DNA of 64,000 nt, from NCBI GenBank assembly GCA_001972305.1, contig BDDD01006373.1, forward strand, positions 21,171 through 85,170. The letters are read 5' to 3'. Each line of letters starts with the position of its first letter. Within the stretch, counting starts at the first letter, position 1. Below the pieces are notes generated by a model that worked only from the letters and a program-made list of their open reading frames with translations, was not told the origin of the DNA and did no database searches. The stretch is from Cephalotus follicularis (lineage: Eukaryota; Streptophyta; Magnoliopsida; Oxalidales; Cephalotaceae). This document shows, in pieces, positions 56,981-64,000 of this stretch. Made by a program: the position numbers and the translations under genes.

Positions 56981-59920
56981 ATGGAATTGAATATGTCAAA
57001 CAAGGAAAGCATGTCCATCTCAAAGCCTCCATTTTTCGATGGAAACAACTACAGTCATTGGAAAGCCAAGATGACAATATTCATTCAAGCTTTTGACTTC
57101 AACTTATGGGACATCATCATTGACGGCCCTGAACTTCCTCACATCATTTCAAAAAAGGGTATCAAAACCCTCAAACCGAGAAGTTCGTATACGGGTGATG
57201 ATAGAAAGAAGGTACAACTAAACGCTAAAGCTAAACATGTTATTATATGTGCCTTGAACTCTAACGAATTCAATAGAGTATCATCATGTGCTACCGCAAA
57301 GGAGATGTGGGATAGACTAGAGGTTACCTATGAAGGAACCAATCAAGTCAAAGATGCTAAAATAAATATGCTAGTAAGAGAATATGAAATGTTCTCCATG
57401 AAAGAAAATAAAAATGTTTCTGGTATGTTTGTTCGATTTACAAATATTATTAACTCTCTACAATCTTTAAATAAATGCTACACTAATAGTGAGATGGTAA
57501 GAAAGATACTTAGGTGTCTACCCAAAAGTTGGATGCCTAAGGTCACGGCTATAGAGGAAGCAAAAGACCTCAACGCCTTGCCACTTGAAGAACTTCTTGG
57601 ATCACTCATGACACACGAAATGACTATCAAAAATCATGAAGATGATGAAGAACAAGACAAGAAGAAAAAGAAAGTGATAGCATTCAAGTCTTCTACATGT
57701 AAAATTGTTCAAAAAGAAAAAGGACTTTCTATTTTAAAAATTAGAAGTGGTCATGGTAAAGAATTTGAAAATAATATTTTTGATAATTATTGCATTGAAA
57801 ATGGTTTTAAACATGAATTTTCAACCCCTAGGACTCCTCAACAAAATGGAGTTGTTGAAAGGAGAAATAGAACCTTAGAAGAAATGACTAGAACCATGCT
57901 TTGCGAAAATGATCTTCCAAAATACTTTTGGGCTGAAGCCACGAACAGTGCATGTTATATTTTAAATAGAACATCAATAAGGCCAATTCTCAAAAAGACT
58001 CCATACGAGTTATGGAAGGAGAAAAAGCCTAACATTAGTCACTTTCGTGCCTTCGGATGCAAATGCTTTATACACAACAATGGAAAGGATCAACTTGGCA
58101 AGTTCGACTCAAAAATGGATGAAGGTATATTTCTTGAATACACACTTACTAGTAAAGCTTATAGATGTTTTAATAAACGTACATTGCTAGTAGAAGAATC
58201 TATGCATGTTGTTTTTGATGAGATACATGTTTCTAGTACACATATGCATGATAGCATAGACTTTCATGAAACTTCGGAGGACATTGATGTAGAACCTAAG
58301 GATAGTTACCAAAAAGAACTTATAGATAAGACATACAAGGTAGTTAAAGATCACCCACATGAAGCCATAATTGGTAATATTCAACAAGGCATTAGGACTA
58401 GGTCTAGTGCAAACACTTGTAACTATGTTTCATTTCTTTCTCACTTTGAACCTAAGAACTTTGTGGAAGCCGAAAAGGATGAAAATTGGATAGTAGCTAT
58501 GCAAGAAGAGTTAAGCCAATTTGAATGGAACAAAGTTTGGTTTTTAGTACCTAGACCTAAGGATCATTCGATAATAGGAACTAAATGGGTATTTAGAAAT
58601 AAAATGGATAATCAAGGGAGCAATAGATTATGATGAAACATATGCACCGGTTGCTAGATTAGAATCCATTCGATTGTTACTTGCATTTGCTTGCTTTAAA
58701 AATTGAAATTATATCAAATGGACGTGAAAAGTGCCTTTTTAAATGGTTTTATAAAAGAAGAAGTATATGTTGAACAACCTCAAGGTTTTGAGGATCCCTT
58801 CTTTCCAAATCATGTTTTCAAATTAAACAAAGCTTTATATGGTCTCAAACAAGCCCCTCGTGCTTGGTATGAGAGATTGACAAAATTTTTGATTGAAAAT
58901 GATTTTAAACGAGGAAATGTTGATATTACCCTTTTTACAAAATCTAAAGGAAATGATTTACTTATTGTGCAAATATATGTTGATGACATTATTTTTGGAT
59001 CTACTAACGGATCTTTGTGCAAGGAATTTTCTAACACTATGAAGTCCGAATTTGAAATGAGCTTAATGGGAGAACTCAACTTCTTTCTTGGACTTCAAGT
59101 AACACAAACCAAAGAGGGAATCTTCATCAACCAAACAAAGTACGTAAAAGATATTCTCAAGAAGTTTGGAATGGAGAAAGCTAAAACAAGTAAGACACCT
59201 ATGAGCACCTCTACAAAGCTTGACAAAGACGAACAAGGTAAAAATGTTGATCAAAAGCTTTATAGAAGTATGATAGGGTCTTTATTGTATTTAACTGCAA
59301 GTAGACCCGATATATTGTTTAGTGTGTGCTTGTGTGCTCGCTTTCAATCAAACCCCAAAGAATCTCATTTGTTTGCTGTAAAACGAATTTTCAAATATCT
59401 TGCATATACACCTACTTTAGGCTTATGGTATTCCCGAGGCTCTAGTTTTGATTTACACTCATACTCGGATGCCGACTTTGGTGGATATAAAGTTGACCGC
59501 AAGAGCACTAGTGGCTCATGCCAATACCTAGGAAGTATGCTTATTTCCTGGTTTAGTAAACAGCAAAATTCAATTGCTTTATCTACCACCGAAGCTGAAT
59601 ATATTGATGTAGGTAGTTGTTGTGCACAAATCTTATGGCAAAAGCAACAATTGATTGATTATGGTGTTTGCGTAAAAAATGTCTCTATAAAATGTGATAA
59701 CACTAGTAGTATTTGTCTAGCTAAGAACCCTGGTCATCATTCTAGGACAAAACACATTGATATTAGATATCACTTTTTAAGAGAACATGTTGAAAGTGGA
59801 GATATTGTTTTAGAATACATTCCCACCGAAAAACAAGTTGTGGACATTTTCACTAAACGTCTTGATGAAAATTCTTTTTCAAAATTTAAAAGAGAATTAG
59901 GTTTATGTGAACTTGAATGA
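56981..59920 (+). pseudogene. SIRE-like gag-pol: gag, integrase, reverse transcriptase, RNase H
   Basis: Starts ATG at 56981; KPPFFDGNNYSHWKAKMTIF and AKEMWDRLEVTYEGTNQVKD of copia gag lie in the first 230 residues. Next come the integrase core and C-terminus (ENGFKHEFSTPRTPQQNGVV, FWAEATNSACYILNR, FRAFGCKCFIHN), RT (MDVKSAFLNGFIKEEVYVEQ, LYGLKQAPRAWYERL, IYVDDIIFGSTN, FFLGLQVTQT) and RNase H (SRPDILFSVCLCARFQ, STTEAEYIDVGSCCAQILW, HSRTKHIDIRYHFLREHV), ending near 59920. Shorter than a full SIRE pol and broken in a few places; fossil. Confidence 0.9.
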
Positions 59921-60004
59921 ATGTTTATTTATTTGGATGATATGATTGATTGTATGTTTATTTGATGACTCTGTTTTTGCTTGTTTCTGTTCTGTTTTTA
60001 CAAA

Positions 60005-60260
60005 AACACGTCGACTTCTTTTCTAAAAACTTTGATGTTTTATGCAAACACGTCGATCTCTTTCACAAAACATCGATTTCTTTAACTCTCTTTGAAACAC
60101 GTCGACTCCTTTGTAAACGCGTCGATGCCTTTTAAAACGCATCATTTTCTGGCTCTTTTGGTCGATGCCTTTCGTTCTTTTTTAAAGAACGTGTCGACGT
60201 CTTTGTAATCACGTCGACGTCTTTCACCCCGATATTGACTTTTTCATAAAAACGTCGACT
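60005..60260. repeat. CACGTCGAC motif array between RNase H and the additional ORF
   Basis: About ten CGTCGA/ATCGAT-type sites (ACACGTCGACTTCTTTT, ACACGTCGATCTCTTT, AACGCGTCGATGCCTTTT, GTGTCGACGTCTTTG, AAACGTCGACTCC) in 250 bp. Same theme as the LTR array but with its own wording and mainly in the inverse orientation. It ends about 200 bases before the ATG at 60465. Confidence 0.85.
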
Positions 60261-60464
60261 CCACACTCATCTCTCACTTTACCCTTATACTGAGCATTTT
60301 GAAAATTTTTGTCTCTCTGATTTTTCGTTCAAAATCGGTCTAAATCTTTCTAAGAACATCTTCTCTAGCATCCTTCGACATCAAAAGTCGTTTCTCCCTC
60401 TTCCAATCCATTTGTTTTTCTCATTCTCAGTCTCTCTCTGTTGTGCATATCATCTGTTGTCAAA

Positions 60465-61277
60465 ATGCCTAGGACAAAAAGAACAGGCTTTAAGAAGGCT
60501 TCCACCTCTTCTCAACCCCAGAATACTGGTTCTAAGAGAAATCTAGACATTAGGGAACCTTCCCCCGACCCAGCTCTTCAATCGGATTCCGAATCCGAAG
60601 AGCAAGTTCCCCTCCGAAATGTAGCCTTTGTGGAAAAACGGGTTATGGGAGGCAGAAACATTGACCTAGCCTTCTGTTCTAGTGAATTCTCTTTCATCTC
60701 CTGGCTTGATGACTTGCACCTTATACCTCTTGTCCAAATTAAAGAACTTTTTTATGTCAAGCTCATAAAAGAATTCTACATGAACCTTAGGATCATTTCT
60801 AGCCCTCATGAGGAGTTTGCTCTCTCCTCAACTGTCAAAGGGCAGCGTATTTTCCTAGATGCTAGGGTTCTAGCTTCTATTCTTCACATTCCACACACTG
60901 GCCTTTACATTTTTGAATACAAAAAATGGCCGGAAGTTGAGGGTTTTCACCCCAATCACATTTTGTCTATTCTTTATCCCAATGATCCAAACATACACCC
61001 CAATATGGCCCTCTGCACAAACAAACTTTCTGTGGATCATAGACTCCTCCATCACCTCATAGTTCATCAACTTCTTCCCACTGGTGGTGGATATGGCAAT
61101 CTTTCACGGATGCAAGCATTTTTGATGTGGTGCATCATCTCAAAAGTTGAGTTTTGTTATCCCCTTCTTATGCTCCATACCATGGTGCGAGCATTTACAC
61201 AAAAGAAATTCGTCCTACCTTTTGGATGCATTCTCACCAAAATATTCCGACATCATCATGTGCATCTTGAAGGATAG
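60465..61277 (+). CDS. Additional 3' ORF of the SIRE-like element (plant-transposon-protein-like domain)
   Basis: 270 residues. I chose the ATG at 60465 (CAAAATGCC context, MPRTKRTGFKKAS); an upstream in-frame extension has no ATG. A basic Ser-rich N-terminus, then an acidic patch (SDSESEEQVPLRN), then a globular region: LVQIKELFYVKLIKEFYMNL, STVKGQRIFLDARVLASILH and MQAFLMWCIISKVEFCYPLL. I read this as the putative plant transposon protein domain found beside many plant retroelements; its function is unknown. No signal peptide or clear membrane span, so I do not call it an envelope. A charged coiled-coil-like frame follows at 61323-61565. Confidence 0.6.
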   Translation: MPRTKRTGFKKASTSSQPQNTGSKRNLDIREPSPDPALQSDSESEEQVPLRNVAFVEKRVMGGRNIDLAFCSSEFSFISWLDDLHLIPLVQIKELFYVKLIKEFYMNLRIISSPHEEFALSSTVKGQRIFLDARVLASILHIPHTGLYIFEYKKWPEVEGFHPNHILSILYPNDPNIHPNMALCTNKLSVDHRLLHHLIVHQLLPTGGGYGNLSRMQAFLMWCIISKVEFCYPLLMLHTMVRAFTQKKFVLPFGCILTKIFRHHHVHLEG

Positions 61278-61322
61278 ATAGGAACGAAGCTCAAGAAGGA
61301 GGACACCTACAATAAAAGCACA

Positions 61323-61720
61323 TTGAATAGGATGGGATGGAAAAAGCAAGGAGGAAATTGGACCTACTGTCCAAAGAGTGATCAAGGACAAAGAGTTGAA
61401 AGAGAAGAACAAGAGGAGATCCCTCCATGGGAAGCCCAAGAAGAACAACCTGCTCAAGTTCAAGGATCCTCATCCACTAGTGATTTTGATAGAATGATGG
61501 AGTTTATGAATGCTAGATTCGATGCTTTGAACACTAGGTTTGATTCTATGGAAGCATCCCTCTAAGGCAAATTTAAGCAAGTGAATTCGCGGCTCGAGAA
61601 CTTGGAAAAGGATCACTTGACCATTCGATCCGACTTTGAGACTGTCAACGACACCATCTACTATGATCTAAAAGTCACCAAGAGACGTCTCAAACTCTTG
61701 GAATGAAAATTCGCTGCTTC
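61323..61720 (+). pseudogene. Charged, coiled-coil-like tail region after the additional ORF
   Basis: Reads GQRVEREEQEEIPPWEAQEE, then SDFDRMMEFMNARFDALNTR and, further on, LENLEKDHLTIRSDFETVND, a heptad-like pattern typical of the C-terminal part of such retroelement ORF products. Probably once joined to the preceding frame. Fossil. Confidence 0.5.
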
Positions 61721-61799
61721 CAAGGCTATCGACGCTTGCGAAGACACTTCGGGCGATGACTCCTCTCATGACTCCGATCCCCGCCTGCTAATGATTCTT

Positions 61800-62374
61800 G
61801 ATTGCTGCTGCTTTGGTTGTTGTTTTTAGTTGTAATTTGTTGCTGTTTTTGTTTTGTAATGAAACTTGTTGTTTATGTAATTTTCTGAATTTTTATTGTA
61901 AGAACAAAGTGTTTATGAAATTGTGTTTATGAATTATGGCATTAATGTTATGGTTGTTTTAATATTTTGTGAATTTTTATTGCTAATATCTTGTTGTGAT
62001 ATTCATATCTTGATTTCATAAGGGGGAGTATAAATTGTTTATGTTCTATAATGTTCATGTTATTGATATTTTATTTACCCTTTCTTTTATTAAAGGGGAG
62101 CAAATTTCTTCTATCTTTTTGATGCTATACAAAAAAGGGGGAGAAATAATGCTCAAAAGTATTTCTCCATTAATATTGCTTATGTTATGAGGAGATAATT
62201 AATGGGGAGAAAGAGCTCAAATAGCTCAAAAGCATTGGAGATAGGTTTGCATTAAGATAAAGCTCATAGCATATTCAAATGGAACCTTCTTTATGAACAT
62301 TGCTTAGTTATGCTTATTTGATTTCACTTATGTTTTATACTTATGCCTTTTTTGAGCAAATTTTTGTCATCATC
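61800..62374. other. AT-rich stretch with GGGGGAG runs before the 3' LTR
   Basis: Non-coding. Several purine runs (AAGGGGGAGTA near 62021, AAAAAGGGGGAGAAA near 62132) resemble the final polypurine tract and may be internal primer sites. Confidence 0.5.
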
Positions 62375-62388
62375 AAAAAGGGGGAGAT
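62375..62388 (+). promoter_or_regulatory. Polypurine tract of SIRE-like element
   Basis: AAAAAGGGGGAGAT directly before TGTTGACGATTT. Confidence 0.85.
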
Positions 62389-63709
62389 TGTTGACGATTT
62401 AGTCTCAATATTAGTTTTGATGATAACATATTTGCATTTAACAAGTTTACTTAATGTGCAAGTTATTAGAAAGATGTACAAAAGGCAAAAGACTGCTGCA
62501 AGGAAAAGACATCGATCCTTATTGCAAAAGACATCGACGTCTTAATGCTACGAAAGTTACAGGCCACTTCTGGAGAAAGACATCGATCCCTTTCAAGAAA
62601 GACATCGACTTCTTTAGTGCACCAAAGTTACAGGCCAAATTTGAGCAAAGACATCAATCCCTACATGCAAAGACATCGACGTCCAAAGGAAAGACATCTA
62701 TCCCTTTCAAGAAGACATCGACGTCTCAGGCTTCCAAAGTTACAGGTCAAATTTAAGTGAAGACATCGATCCTTGTTTCAGAAGACATCAACGTCCAACA
62801 AAAGACATTGATCCCTTACCATAGACATCGACGTCTTTCTAGACCAATCTGCAAAAGCCAGAAAAGTCATCGACCCTTGAAGAAGAAGTTGATGTGATGC
62901 TCATAACTTCAAATACCTGGACACATTCCCAGCAAAGACATCGATGCCTTTAAAAGACATCGACTTCTATTCAAAATGATTGACCCGGGAATTAGGGAAC
63001 GGCTAGTTAGCGCACTTACAACGGCTAGTAATAGTCAAAGACATCGATGCCTTTCTGAAGACATCGACGTCTTTATGCTAGTAGAGACAAAAACAAAGTT
63101 GCATCAACACATTTTTAAATCAAAAGCTTCCAGGATTTATGCAAGGGCTACAAGACTTTTTCGTCTATAAATTGAAGATTCAAAACCTTCAGAAGATACT
63201 GAATTACAACAATTCAACAAGAATTACACAACATCAAGAGAGAAATCAAATTCAAGCATTCTAGTGTCAAAAAAAAGCTCAAGTGCTCTATAGTGTTCTC
63301 CAAAGCTTCAAAGCTTTATCCTTTGAGTTTTTCTTTGTGATTCATATTGTGATTTGTATTATCCAAATCAAACCTATCGTGAGATTATCTTGTAAACACA
63401 TCCACAAATACTTGTAAAATAGGAGAACCCTCTAAGGTCTTGAGGTCAAGGTCTTGTGATTGAGTTCAATCACGAAGTTGTAAGGTGTAACGAATTGCTA
63501 CCGTAATCAATTCGAGATAGTGGAAACTCAAGGAGCTCCCTTGGGAAAAGTGGACGTAGGCAAGAGTTAGCCGAACCACTCCAAATCGGAGAAGTTTTTC
63601 TTTCCTTTCACTCTTTACTTTTAAAGTTTTTAATTTTCCGATATTTACATCAATATTCAATTCACCCCCCCCCCCCCCCCCCTTGTATATTGCAAGAGTG
63701 CTTATTTAA
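62389..63709 (+). repeat. SIRE-like 3' LTR
   Basis: 1,321 bp. Motif array at 62504-63075; TATA box TATAAAT at 63166-63172. The poly-C run is 17 bases here (63666-63682) against 8 in the 5' LTR. Confidence 0.93.
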
Positions 63710-63714
63710 CTAAC

Positions 63715-64000
63715 CTCAAATGATTGATTGTAAACTTTGGTTTTCGAAGAATGGCTTTAAATTAGATTTTGACTTGAGATTGGCCTTATTTTCCGCATAA
63801 AATCGACTCTGCCCAGCAAAGACATCGACCCCTAGCCCATGGACGTCGATGTCTTTCTCATCAGAGTGCTGTATCTTTGATTCTGCAGCAAAGACATCGA
63901 CGTCTTTGCCTCGATATGTCTTTCCCCAGGAAAGACATCGATGCCGAACATCAATGCGCATTCTCAGGCTATTTTTATTGAAATGCGTCGATGCCTTTCT
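63715..64000 (+). repeat. Tekay A copy 2, 3' LTR, continued past the copia insertion
   Basis: Resumes CTCAAATGATTGATTG as in the 5' LTR at 40871, and contains the start of the GACATCGATGTC array (63805-64000), which runs off the window. It includes a CCATGGACGTCGATGTC unit lacking in the 5' LTR but present in copy 1. Confidence 0.9.

Larger units (their letters stand above)
55611..63709 (+). mobile_element. SIRE-like Ty1/copia element with an additional 3' ORF
   Basis: 8,099 bp, flanked by CTAAC (55606-55610, 63710-63714); the host LTR reads through once it is removed. LTRs 55611-56922 and 62389-63709, PBS, gag, integrase, RT and RNase H, then an additional ORF, and PPT. Order integrase before RT marks it as copia. 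RNase H phrasing, long LTRs and a 3' ORF suggest the SIRE/Maximus branch. The LTRs look only about 1-2 percent apart by eye, so it is the youngest insertion here. It looks near whole but gag-pol is shorter than usual and has a few breaks. Confidence 0.93.
40279..64000 (+). mobile_element. Tekay/Del chromovirus, family A copy 2, with two nested elements, runs off the window
   Basis: Same family as 3958-13554 in opposite orientation. 5' LTR 40279-42611, PBS, gag, pol, PPT and the start of the 3' LTR at 55066 are seen. It is interrupted in integrase by 46669-54258 and in the 3' LTR by 55611-63709; the 3' LTR resumes at 63715. It sits in element D with CCTAT at 40274-40278 as the left duplication. 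About as broken as copy 1, with more breaks in pol. Confidence 0.9.

Noticed and set aside
60465-61277. Calling the additional copia ORF an envelope gene
   Set aside because: It lies where SIRE elements carry an envelope-like ORF, but I see no signal peptide, transmembrane helix or glycoprotein features; the domain resembles a plant-transposon-type protein instead.
1-64000. tRNA, rRNA or other structured RNA genes
   Set aside because: No cloverleaf with box A/B sequences or rRNA-like stretch found; the TGGTATCAGAGC matches are primer-binding sites, not tRNA genes.

Overview
The window is repeat-rich nuclear DNA from a flowering plant, probably a woody or large-genome eudicot. The basis is plant-type LTR retrotransposon lineages (Athila, Tat, Tekay chromovirus, SIRE copia), initiator-Met primer sites, and remnants of two plant housekeeping genes. 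The species cannot be told from the sequence. I see no intact host gene, no tRNA or rRNA gene and no CRISPR array.

The layout is insertions within insertions, most of them proved by matching 5-bp target duplications. Left half: a Tat-lineage Ty3/gypsy element (right part, about 18806-30535) appears to have received an Athila element that ends at 18805. The Athila 3' LTR appears to be split by a DNA-transposon-like segment (3898-17739, TTAA flanks), which was itself hit by a nearly complete minus-strand Tekay element (3958-13554, GTAAA duplication). The DNA segment carries an exon of the cohesin gene SCC3. The Tat element also received two LTR-only insertions (20011-20526, GAGAT; 21759-24253, GACAT). 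It carries a long accessory coding region on its antisense strand.

Middle (30536-34049): a decayed copy of the Rab geranylgeranyl transferase alpha gene (RGTA), a foldback repeat, and the start of an LTR fragment. Right half: a minus-strand Tekay-like element (from 34050) holds a SIRE-type solo LTR (39020-39498, ACTAG). At 40279 it is interrupted by a plus-strand Tekay element of the same family as the left one. That Tekay element contains a short non-autonomous chromovirus derivative (46669-54258, GTTTG). Its 3' LTR contains a young SIRE-type copia element (55611-63709, CTAAC) with an additional ORF. The Tekay 3' LTR resumes at 63715 and runs off the window.

The most unusual signal is not a gene. 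Seven LTR families or subfamilies here, both gypsy and copia, each carry a dense array of short, mostly palindromic motifs spaced roughly 15-35 bp apart. The core differs by family: GACATCGATGTC, CAGTCGACTG/CAGCCGACTG, AGGCGTCAACG, AAGCGTCGACGCTT, TGGTGCACAA. Related LTRs keep the array in the same place but change its motif. The SIRE element has a further array just in front of its additional ORF. I treat this as the best candidate for an undescribed system: rapidly turning-over palindromic cis-element arrays shared in design by unrelated retroelements.
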